This document shows positions 10,015-17,047 of a stretch of DNA of 64,000 nt, piece after piece. Where the stretch lies: contig NZ_WQNE01000003.1 of assembly GCF_009759665.1 (NCBI RefSeq), positions 124,001 to 188,000 of the forward strand. The letters run 5' to 3'. The position numbers were made by a program, and so were the translations under genes. The DNA is from Bradyrhizobium cajani (GTDB taxonomy: Bacteria > Pseudomonadota > Alphaproteobacteria > Rhizobiales > Xanthobacteraceae). The notes beneath the pieces were generated by a model. The model was not told the origin of the DNA. It did no database searches and saw only the letters and a list, made by a program, of their open reading frames with translations. The stretch's first letter is position 1. Each line of letters starts with the position of its first letter.

Positions 10015-10089
10015 AGCATGATCCGGAAAAGTGTGGAGCGATTTTCCCTCGCGACAAACGCGGAACGCGTTTGCGCGGAGATCATGCTC
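10014..10089. repeat. Inverted repeat, gagcatgatcc family
   Basis: The arms gagcatgatc and gatcatgctc flank an internal tttgcg/cgcaaa-like palindrome. The left arm begins at the last base of the arfB stop codon. A shorter relative is at 48385-48433. The bases after it (to about 10235) hold AT-richer palindromic text (tctgattcaatcagaatca) and no gene. Confidence 0.75.
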
Positions 10090-10243
10090 AAACAACAACC
10101 TAAAGCGCGATGACGATTCATCCCAATCTCATCGCGCTTTGGAGCGAAGTGGATCCCGGTTCGCGTGAAGAAAACGCGTCAAAACAAGGATCTGGCGCTT
10201 CGGTTCTGATTCAATCAGAATCAAAGCTCCAGACCGCCAAGAA

Positions 10244-10272
10244 AATCTCCGGCCGCAAGGCGACCGGAGATT
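10244..10272 (-). terminator. Terminator of the small secreted protein gene
   Basis: Nine-base-pair stem (aatctccgg, 10244-10252; ccggagatt, 10264-10272). On the minus strand it is followed by TTCTT. It lies about 20 bases beyond the stop at 10293. Confidence 0.6.
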
Positions 10273-10292
10273 GGCCATTTCACAGTGTGGCG

Positions 10293-10601
10293 TCAGTAGC
10301 GCTTGCCGGTCGCAGCACCGCCCGTGGCGGAATCGTCGGCCGTGCCCTTGTGCGTCGCGCTGCCGGTGGTGCCGACCGCACCCTTCGTGCCCTTGGTCGA
10401 CTTCATGCCCATCTTGTCGCCCGCAGCTCCCTGCTGCGCGCCCATTTCCTCATCGCCACTGCCTGACATGCCCCCCTGAATGGGCTTGCTTTGCACAGTG
10501 CCACCCGGCTTGGCGCCAGATGAGGTGCCTTGCGCGAAAACGGGCGCCGCGACGAGGGCCGAGAGAGCGCATGCGATCACAGAGGTCTTCACCAACTTCA
10601 T
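10293..10601 (-). CDS. Small secreted Gly/Ser/Thr/Lys-rich protein
   Basis: 102 residues. A clear signal peptide (ALVAAPVFA-Q) is followed by a low-complexity, probably disordered chain rich in glycine, serine, threonine and lysine, without cysteines. The ATG at 10601 has AGGAG upstream and its own terminator follows, so it is a real transcription unit. I do not recognise a domain. Such short exported proteins are frequent in Bradyrhizobium and have no established role. Confidence 0.72.
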   Translation of the reverse strand: MKLVKTSVIACALSALVAAPVFAQGTSSGAKPGGTVQSKPIQGGMSGSGDEEMGAQQGAAGDKMGMKSTKGTKGAVGTTGSATHKGTADDSATGGAATGKRY

Positions 10602-10891
10602 CCATTTCTCCTGGATTTTTTCGCGATGAACGGTTCGGCCGCTTTCTGCGCCGCTCACATGCACCGAACCAGTTCATCGCGGAGAGCGTTCGAACGGCGC
10701 GGTCGTGATGCAATCCGCATCGTGTGGTCATCGTTTAGGGATTTCTGGGCGGTTTCGCGGAATTGCGCTCCTCATATGCGGCGGCGCGGAACACAACGAC
10801 TCGCGAGCACCCTGCCTGCCGCGAAACAGCCCGCTACTACCACCGCATGTCTGACGCCGCCTAGAGTTTGCGCACGCTGACTTCGAGGTGG

Positions 10892-11296
10892 ATGGGCGGG
10901 TTCTTGGCGATGCGCGCAGTCGTGTTGGGATTGTGCACCGCAGTGGTGCTGGTGGTGCGGGTTGCCGACGCGCAAATGCCCTTGCCGGCGGCAAAACCTC
11001 CGGATGGCGCAACGCTCTTCAAGCAGCAATGCGTGGTGTGCCACACCACGAATTTGTCGGAACCGCTACGGCAAGGCCCGCCTTTGCTGAAGATCGTGGG
11101 CCGGCCCGCCGGCAAGGTCGATGGCTTCCGCTATTCCGAGAACCTCGCCAAAGCGGACTTCGCCTGGGATGAGGCCAGGCTCGACGCATGGCTGACCAAT
11201 CCGCAAGCCGTCATTCCCGGCGTGGTCATGGCCTACCGGCAGGCGAAGCCGGAGACGCGCGCCGCCATCATCGCTTACCTCAAGGAGCAGAACTGA
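10892..11296 (+). CDS. Periplasmic c-type cytochrome
   Basis: 134 residues. A signal peptide (about residues 5-28, ending ADA-Q) precedes a monohaem class I cytochrome: CVVCH (C47-H51) binds haem and M113 in GVVMAY is the probable sixth ligand. ATG 10892 is chosen over a TTG at 10868 and an ATG at 10910. The next gene starts on the base after its stop. As the first gene before a VOC protein, a Tat-exported subunit and a GMC flavoprotein, it may accept electrons from that dehydrogenase. Confidence 0.85.
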   Translation: MGGFLAMRAVVLGLCTAVVLVVRVADAQMPLPAAKPPDGATLFKQQCVVCHTTNLSEPLRQGPPLLKIVGRPAGKVDGFRYSENLAKADFAWDEARLDAWLTNPQAVIPGVVMAYRQAKPETRAAIIAYLKEQN

Positions 11297-11692
11297 ATGG
11301 CAAAGCCGGTCCACTCCATGATCCGCGTGCTCGACGAGGCGCGATCGCTCGATTTCTACCGGCGCGCCTTTGGCCTCGAAGTCGCCGACCATCTGAAGTT
11401 CGCGGATTTCGCGCTGATCTATCTGCGTCATCCCTCCTCACCTTTCGAGGTGGAGCTGACGGTGAATTTCGATCGCAAGGAGCCGTACCAGCTCGGCGAC
11501 GGCTACGGCCATCTCGCCGTGGTGGTCGAGGATCTCGATGCCGAGCATGCCCGCTTCGAGCGCGAGCAGCTCGCACCTGGTCCCCTGCGCGACTTCAAGC
11601 ATGACGGCCGGACGCTGGCGCGCTTCTTCTTCGTCAGCGATCCCGACGGCTACAAGATCGAGGTGATCCAGCGAGGCGGACGTTTCAACTGA
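11297..11692 (+). CDS. VOC / glyoxalase-fold protein (lactoylglutathione lyase-like)
   Basis: 131 residues, starting directly after the cytochrome stop codon. It has the vicinal-oxygen-chelate pattern: MIRVLD at the start, FYRRAFGLEV, GHLAVVVEDLD and FVSDPDGYKIEVIQR at the end. The metal ligands of glyoxalase I (His/Glu/His/Glu) look plausible: H7 near the start, a Glu in the FEVEL segment, H73 in GYGHLAV and E125 in YKIEVI. It may isomerise a thiohemiacetal or act on the product of the dehydrogenase cluster; the substrate cannot be read from sequence. Confidence 0.85.
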   Translation: MAKPVHSMIRVLDEARSLDFYRRAFGLEVADHLKFADFALIYLRHPSSPFEVELTVNFDRKEPYQLGDGYGHLAVVVEDLDAEHARFEREQLAPGPLRDFKHDGRTLARFFFVSDPDGYKIEVIQRGGRFN

Positions 11693-11724
11693 CCAAATCA
11701 CAAAAATCCAAATCACAAAAATCC
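11693..11724 (+). repeat. 15-base tandem duplication in the leader of the Tat-exported subunit gene
   Basis: The unit ccaaatcacaaaaat occurs twice in direct succession (11693-11707, 11708-11722), then cc, between the VOC stop codon and the GGAGG site of the next gene. It is much more A-rich than its surroundings. Confidence 0.8.
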
Positions 11725-11737
11725 ACGGAGGAATGCC

Positions 11738-12286
11738 ATGAGAGAAATCGATCGTCGAAGCAAGCACAGCCGCCGCGTCTTTCTCAAGGGCGCGGCGACG
11801 GCCGTGCCGGTCGTCGCAGTCGCGAGTAGCGTCGCCGTCAGCATCGAAGATGCCTGGGCCGATGAGGCGAGCACACTCTCGCCGGCAACCATGAAGACGC
11901 TGCTGAAGGTCGCACGCGACATCTATCCACACGACGTGCTCGGCGACAGCTACTACATCACCGCGATCAAGCCATGGGACGGCAAGGCTGCCAAGGATCC
12001 CGCCGTCAAATCGCTGATCAACGACGGCATCGCGCGGCTCGATCAGAATGCGCACGATCGCCACAAGCTGGCTTACGCCGAGGTGCCCTGGGAAGCCGAT
12101 CGCGTCGTGCTTCTGAAGGAGATCGAGCAGAGCGACTTCTTCCAGAAGGTGCGTGGCGACCTCGTCGTCTCCCTCTACAACCAGAAAGAGGTCTGGCCGC
12201 GGTTCGGCTACGAAGGCTCCTCCGCCGAGCACGGCGGCTACATCAATCGCGGTTTCGCCGATATCGACTGGCTGCCGAAGGCTTGA
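11738..12286 (+). CDS. Tat-exported gluconate 2-dehydrogenase subunit 3-like protein
   Basis: 182 residues. A twin-arginine signal (SRRVFLKG, residues 11-18) and a hydrophobic stretch direct the folded protein to the periplasm. The mature part resembles the small subunit 3 of FAD-dependent gluconate/sorbitol dehydrogenases (PF13618), which travels with a GMC subunit that has no signal of its own. GGAGG lies 7 bases before the ATG. The GMC gene follows after 28 bases, supporting a two-subunit complex exported by hitch-hiking. Confidence 0.88.
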   Translation: MREIDRRSKHSRRVFLKGAATAVPVVAVASSVAVSIEDAWADEASTLSPATMKTLLKVARDIYPHDVLGDSYYITAIKPWDGKAAKDPAVKSLINDGIARLDQNAHDRHKLAYAEVPWEADRVVLLKEIEQSDFFQKVRGDLVVSLYNQKEVWPRFGYEGSSAEHGGYINRGFADIDWLPKA

Positions 12287-12314
12287 TCGCACTCAACGGT
12301 TCGGGAGAACGCAT

Positions 12315-13883
12315 ATGGCAAAATTCGATCTGAACGACTCCGGCGTTGTGGTGATCGTCGGCTCCGGTGCCGGCGGCGGCACGCTGGGCAACGAGCTCGC
12401 GCAGAAGGGCGTCAAGGTGGTCATTCTCGAGGCGGGTCCCCGCATCGAGAACCACGACTTCGTCAACGACGAGTGGGAGAGTTTTTCACAGCTGGCCTGG
12501 ACCGATGCGCGCACGACGTCAGGCACATGGCGCGTCGCCAAGGATTTTTCGGGTCTTCCCGCCTGGATCGTCAAGGCGGTCGGCGGGTCTACGACACATT
12601 GGGCCGGCGCGTCGCTGCGTTTCGACGAGCACGAGTTCAAGGTGAAGAGCGCCTACGGCAACATTCCCGGCGCCAACCTTTTGGACTGGCCGGTCACGCT
12701 CGCGGAGATGGAGCCGTGGTACGCCAAGGCCGAGAACAAGATGGGCGTGACCCGCACCAACGGCATTCCCGGACTTCCCGGCAACAATAACTTCAAGGTG
12801 ATGGAGGCCGGCGCGAAGAAGCTCGGCTACAAGACCGTGCACACCGGCAACATGGCGATCAACAGCCAGCCGCGCGACGGGCGCGGCGCGTGCCAGCAGA
12901 TCGGCTTCTGCTTCCAGGGCTGCAAATCCGGCGCGAAATGGTCGACGCTCTACACCGAGATTCCGAAGGGGGAGGCGACCGGAAATCTGGAGGTCCGGCC
13001 CGGCAGCATGGTGATCAAGATCGAGCACGATGCCGGCGGCAAGGTGACCGGCGTCGTCTATGCCGACGAGACCGGGGCGATGCAGCGTCAGAAGGCACGC
13101 ATCGTCGCGGTTGCCGGCAATTCGATCGAAAGTCCGCGGTTGCTGCTCAACAGTGCCTCGACCATGTTCCCCGACGGTCTCGCCAACTCCAGCGGGCAGG
13201 TCGGGCGCAACTACATGCGCCACATGACCGGCAGCGTCTACGCCGTGTTCGAGAAGTCGGTGCACATGTATCGCGGCACGACCATGGCCGGCATCATCCG
13301 CGATGAGGCCACCAACAATCCGAAGCGCGGCTTCGTCGGCGGCTACGAGATGGAGACGCTGTCGATCGGACTGCCGTTCATGGCAGCTTTCCTCAACCCC
13401 GGCGCCTGGGGACGTTCGTTCACCTCGGCGCTCGACGGCTATCCGCGAATGGCCGGCATGTGGCTGGTCGGCGAGGACATGCCGCAGGAGACCAACCGCA
13501 TCACGCTCGACCCTGTCGTGAAGGACAAGTTCGGACAGCCGGTCGCGAGCGTGCATTTCGACGACCATCCCAACGACGTCGCGATGCGCGCGCACGCCTA
13601 CAAGCAGGGCGCTGCGGTCTACGACGCCGTCGGCGCCACGGTGACCTATCCGACCCCGCCCTATCCGAGCACGCACAATCTCGGCACCAACCGGATGAGC
13701 GAGAAGCCGCGGGACGGCGTCGTCAACAAGTTCGGGCAGAGCCACGACGTCAAGAACCTGTTCGTGTCGGACGGCAGCCAGTTCACCAGCGGCGCGGCCT
13801 GCAACCCGACCCTGACCATCGTCGCACTCGCGATCCGGCAGGCGGATTACATCGCTGGCGCGATGCAGAAGAAGGAGATCTGA
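12315..13883 (+). CDS. GMC-family FAD-dependent dehydrogenase, large subunit
   Basis: 522 residues. The N-terminal Rossmann motif GSGAGGG (residues 16-22) binds FAD. The C-terminal GMC_oxred_C region has H454 in STHNLGTNRMS and N497 in CNPTL, the probable catalytic pair that takes a hydride from an alcohol or sugar carbon. There is no signal peptide, consistent with export together with the Tat subunit upstream. The likely electron path is FAD to the cytochrome at 10892 or to quinone. Substrate unknown: gluconate, a polyol or a glycoside 3-position are all possible. Confidence 0.9.
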   Translation: MAKFDLNDSGVVVIVGSGAGGGTLGNELAQKGVKVVILEAGPRIENHDFVNDEWESFSQLAWTDARTTSGTWRVAKDFSGLPAWIVKAVGGSTTHWAGASLRFDEHEFKVKSAYGNIPGANLLDWPVTLAEMEPWYAKAENKMGVTRTNGIPGLPGNNNFKVMEAGAKKLGYKTVHTGNMAINSQPRDGRGACQQIGFCFQGCKSGAKWSTLYTEIPKGEATGNLEVRPGSMVIKIEHDAGGKVTGVVYADETGAMQRQKARIVAVAGNSIESPRLLLNSASTMFPDGLANSSGQVGRNYMRHMTGSVYAVFEKSVHMYRGTTMAGIIRDEATNNPKRGFVGGYEMETLSIGLPFMAAFLNPGAWGRSFTSALDGYPRMAGMWLVGEDMPQETNRITLDPVVKDKFGQPVASVHFDDHPNDVAMRAHAYKQGAAVYDAVGATVTYPTPPYPSTHNLGTNRMSEKPRDGVVNKFGQSHDVKNLFVSDGSQFTSGAACNPTLTIVALAIRQADYIAGAMQKKEI

Positions 13884-13908
13884 GGTCCGATTGGTAAACC
13901 GCTCTCTT

Positions 13909-13995
13909 CGTCATTGCGAGCGAAGCGAAGCAATCCAGAATCCCTCTGCAGCGACAGTCTGGATTGCTTCGTCGCAAGGGCTCCTCGCAATGACG
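13909..13995. repeat. Inverted repeat, cgtcattgcgagc family
   Basis: The outer arms are cgtcattgcgag and ctcgcaatgacg, with inner arms built on gaagcaatccaga / tctggattgcttc. A close copy lies at 26454-26533. Confidence 0.85.
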
Positions 13996-14009
13996 GCGGA
14001 TGGAGTTTC

Positions 14010-14095
14010 GTAGCCCGGATGGAGCGCAGCGTCATCCGGAGCCGCTGTCGCTTGTGGCACGAATCCCGGATTGCGCTGCGTTCCATCCGGGCTAC
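14010..14095. repeat. Inverted repeat, gtagcccggatggagcgcagcg family
   Basis: The arms gtagcccggatgga and tccatccgggctac enclose a variable loop. A copy lies at 26954-27036 and a solitary right half near 26590-26618. Confidence 0.85.
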
Positions 14096-14102
14096 GAACT
14101 CG

Positions 14103-14420
14103 TCATTCGGCCGCGTCGAGAATGGGCGCCACCGTCGCCTTGAAGTCTTGCACAGGCACCATGCTCCTCGAGCGATAGATCAGGCACGAGCAGCGCAGCA
14201 GCGAGGCGAAGTTGTTGACCTCGCCATGATGATCGAGCACCTCGTTGTAGAGTGTGGTCAGGAACTTGCCGAGGCTCATGTTCTCCTTGGCCGCGATTTC
14301 CTCCAGCGTGTCCCAGAACGCCATTTCCAGCCGGATCGAGGTGCAATGGCCGCCGATCCGCAAGGAGCGGGTCTGGCTTTCGTAGTCGCGTTGGGGCTGA
14401 TGCGCGAAGAGATGGCACAT
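14103..14420 (-). CDS. Ribbon-helix-helix domain protein
   Basis: 105 residues. The central part (SLRIGGHCTSIRLEMAFW, then a helix and KENMSLGKFLTTLYNEV) matches the alphaproteobacterial RHH_4 family (PF13467), small dimeric DNA-binding proteins that place a beta-strand in the major groove. I choose the ATG at 14420 because GGGAGG lies just upstream; an ATG at 14444 is also in frame. No toxin-like neighbour is present, so a stand-alone repressor is more likely than an antitoxin. Target unknown. Confidence 0.82.
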   Translation of the reverse strand: MCHLFAHQPQRDYESQTRSLRIGGHCTSIRLEMAFWDTLEEIAAKENMSLGKFLTTLYNEVLDHHGEVNNFASLLRCSCLIYRSRSMVPVQDFKATVAPILDAAE

Positions 14421-14671
14421 GGCGTCCTCCCGTCCTGTTGCCATTTTTTCACGATGCTACACCGCCGCCCGGCGGCTCACAATCGCGACCGCGGCGAGAG
14501 ATTCGGCCTATGCCCGTTGCGCAATTTTCTCGAACGTCCAATGTCTTCAATGTGATAGACAGTCCTCTTCCCCAGGCCCCCACGCGGCTGTTGCCCAACA
14601 CATGCTTTTGACGCAACACGGCCTAGAATAGCGCCGTCAGCGACTCCAGATTCGAGCCCAAGATCGAGTTC

Positions 14672-16483
14672 ATGCCCGTCCGCCAACTGCCAGAGCAAGT
14701 CGTCAACCGCATCGCCGCCGGCGAAGTGGTCGAGCGCCCGGCAAGCGTGGTCAAGGAGCTCGTCGAGAATGCGATCGATGCCGGTGCGAGCCGGATCGAC
14801 GTCTTCACCGATGGCGGCGGACGGCGACGGATCGGCATCACCGATGACGGCGGCGGCATGACCGCGAGGGACCTCGCGCTCGCGGTCGAGCGCCATGCCA
14901 CGTCCAAGCTCGACGACGAGGATCTGCTCCAGATTCGCACGCTCGGTTTCCGGGGCGAGGCGCTGCCCTCGATCGGCTCGGTCGCACGACTGTCGATCAC
15001 GACGCGGCATGCGAGCGAGCCGCATGCCTGGGCGCTCACGGTCGAGGGCGGCGAGAAGTCCGACATCATGCCGGCGGCGCTGGCGCACGGCACACGTGTC
15101 GAGGTCAACGATCTCTTCTACGCGACACCTGCGCGGCTGAAATTCCTCAAGACCGACCGCACCGAAGCGGAAGCGATCCGCGAGGTGGTGCGGCGGCTGG
15201 CGATGGCGCGGCCCGATATCGCTTTCACGCTCGCGGGCGAGGAGCGCGCGCCGGTGACCTGGGCCGCGGCGCTGCCCGGCGCTGCCGGACGGCTGACGCG
15301 GCTCGGCGATATCCTGGGCGCGGAGTTTCGCAGCCACGCCATCGAGGTCCACGCCGAGCGCGAAGGCGTCGTCGTCGCGGGCTATGCCGCGGCCCCCGCG
15401 CTGACCAAGGCCAACGCACTCGGGCAATATCTCTTCGTCAACGGCCGTCCGGTGCGCGACAAGCTGATCCTCGGCGCGGTGCGCGCGGCCTATTCCGACT
15501 ATCTGCCGCGCGACCGCCATCCGGTGCTGGCACTGTTCGTCACGCTCGACCCACGCGAGGTCGACGCCAATGTGCATCCGGCCAAGACCGAGGTGCGCTT
15601 CCGCAACGCGGGCCTGGTGCGCGCGCTGATCGTGCACGGCTTGAAGGAAGGGCTCGCACGCGAGGGCCGGCGCACGGCGGCGAACAGCGGTGAGAGCGCG
15701 TTGTCCGCGTTCCGGCCCGCCTTCACGCCGCGCCCCGCAAGCTGGGACTGGCGGGCGTCGCCGGCCGCCCCGGTCGCGCCGATGCCGGCATTCGACGGCG
15801 CTGCAGCGCCCGCCTTCGCCGAGCGCGCACAGGCTGCGTTCGACGTCGGTGCGCCCAGCGCAGACGTACGGTTCGATGCGCAGCCCGCCGGCGATCTCGT
15901 CGACCGTCCGCTCGGCGCCGCGCGCACGCAGATCCACGAGACCTACATCGTCTCGCAGACCCGCGACGGCCTGATTATCGTCGACCAGCACGCCGCGCAT
16001 GAACGCATCGTCTACGAACGGCTGAAGGCCTCGCTGGCGACGAACGGCGTGCAGCGGCAGATCCTGCTGATCCCCGAGATCGTGGAGATGGACGAGGCGA
16101 CAGTGGAGCGCCTGCTGGAGCGCAGCGAGGAGCTGGCGTCGTTCGGCCTCGCGATCGAATCGTTCGGCCCCGGCGCGGTCGCGGTGCGCGAGACGCCGTC
16201 GCTGCTCGGCAAGACCAATGCGGGCGGGCTGCTCCGCGATCTGTCCGAGCACATGGCCGAGTGGGACGAGGCGCTTCCTCTCGAACGTCGGCTGATGCAC
16301 GTCGCCGCCACCATGGCCTGCCACGGTTCGGTGCGCGCCGGCCGCCGGCTGCGGCCGGAAGAGATGAACGCCCTGCTCCGCGAGATGGAGGAGACGCCGA
16401 ACTCCGGCCAGTGCAATCACGGGCGGCCGACCTATGTCGAGCTGAAGCTGTCGGATGTGGAGAAGCTGTTCGGGCGGCGGTAG
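14672..16483 (+). CDS. mutL: DNA mismatch repair protein MutL
   Basis: 603 residues. The N-terminal GHKL ATPase carries the family motifs: ENAIDAG (32-38), DDGGGM and GFRGEALPSI. A Pro/Ala-rich linker (about residues 340-410) leads to the C-terminal dimerisation domain with QHAAHER. It couples MutS to strand removal. The DQHA(x)2E(x)4E endonuclease motif is worth testing because alphaproteobacteria lack MutH; the DQHAAHERIVYE segment fits the pattern. The gene converges on rsmD with 7 bases between stops. Confidence 0.96.
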   Translation: MPVRQLPEQVVNRIAAGEVVERPASVVKELVENAIDAGASRIDVFTDGGGRRRIGITDDGGGMTARDLALAVERHATSKLDDEDLLQIRTLGFRGEALPSIGSVARLSITTRHASEPHAWALTVEGGEKSDIMPAALAHGTRVEVNDLFYATPARLKFLKTDRTEAEAIREVVRRLAMARPDIAFTLAGEERAPVTWAAALPGAAGRLTRLGDILGAEFRSHAIEVHAEREGVVVAGYAAAPALTKANALGQYLFVNGRPVRDKLILGAVRAAYSDYLPRDRHPVLALFVTLDPREVDANVHPAKTEVRFRNAGLVRALIVHGLKEGLAREGRRTAANSGESALSAFRPAFTPRPASWDWRASPAAPVAPMPAFDGAAAPAFAERAQAAFDVGAPSADVRFDAQPAGDLVDRPLGAARTQIHETYIVSQTRDGLIIVDQHAAHERIVYERLKASLATNGVQRQILLIPEIVEMDEATVERLLERSEELASFGLAIESFGPGAVAVRETPSLLGKTNAGGLLRDLSEHMAEWDEALPLERRLMHVAATMACHGSVRAGRRLRPEEMNALLREMEETPNSGQCNHGRPTYVELKLSDVEKLFGRR

Positions 16484-16490
16484 CCGTAAC

Positions 16491-17045
16491 CTACGACGTC
16501 TTCAAGAACACGAACTCCGTATCGTCATAAGCGCGCCGCTCCAATTCCTCATAACCTTCGGGCGTCACGAACTGCGCGGCCTTCGCCTCCTCCACCACCA
16601 GCAGCGCGCCCGGCGTGAGCCAGCCGCCGTCACGCAAGCTCGCCAGCGCCTTTTCCGCAAAGCCCTTGCCATAGGGCGGATCGAGGAACACCAGTGAGAA
16701 CGGCTCGACCGGATGCGCGGGGCCGAGATCAGTCGCGTCGCGGCGATAGACCTTGGTCACCCCGCCGAGGCCGAGCGCCTCGACATTGTTGCGAAGCAAT
16801 GCCCGCGCTTCCGCGCCGTTGTCGACGAACAGCGTGAACTTCGCGCCACGTGACGACGCCTCGATGCCGAGCGCGCCGGTGCCGGCGAAGAGATCGAGCA
16901 CGCGCGCGTCCTCAATCGGATCGTCATAGGCGTGCACGAGGATGTTGAACACGGACTCGCGCAGGCGGTCCGCCGTCGGACGGATGTCGCGCGAGGACGG
17001 TGAGGCGAGATTGCGCCCCTTCAACCTGCCGCCGACGACGCGCAA
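16491..17045 (-). CDS. rsmD: 16S rRNA (guanine(966)-N(2))-methyltransferase
   Basis: 184 residues. A Rossmann methyltransferase with the SAM loop DLFAGTGALG (51-60) and the catalytic DPPY (122-125) typical of RsmD, which methylates G966 of 16S rRNA. There is no ATG or GTG at the front. The TTG at 17045 is the only start that fits, with GGAGGA at 17052-17057, inside the last codons of the upstream pseudouridine synthase gene. The gap to that gene is two bases, so translation is probably coupled. Confidence 0.93.
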   Translation of the reverse strand: MRVVGGRLKGRNLASPSSRDIRPTADRLRESVFNILVHAYDDPIEDARVLDLFAGTGALGIEASSRGAKFTLFVDNGAEARALLRNNVEALGLGGVTKVYRRDATDLGPAHPVEPFSLVFLDPPYGKGFAEKALASLRDGGWLTPGALLVVEEAKAAQFVTPEGYEELERRAYDDTEFVFLKTS

Positions 17046-17047
17046 GT

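Noticed and set aside
12519..13745. Long minus-strand open frame opposite the GMC dehydrogenase
   Set aside because: Composition is His/Arg/Asp-rich as expected of an antisense frame; no ribosome site or family pattern.
14477..16420. Long minus-strand open frame opposite mutL
   Set aside because: Same kind of mirror frame; mutL motifs are all on the plus strand.
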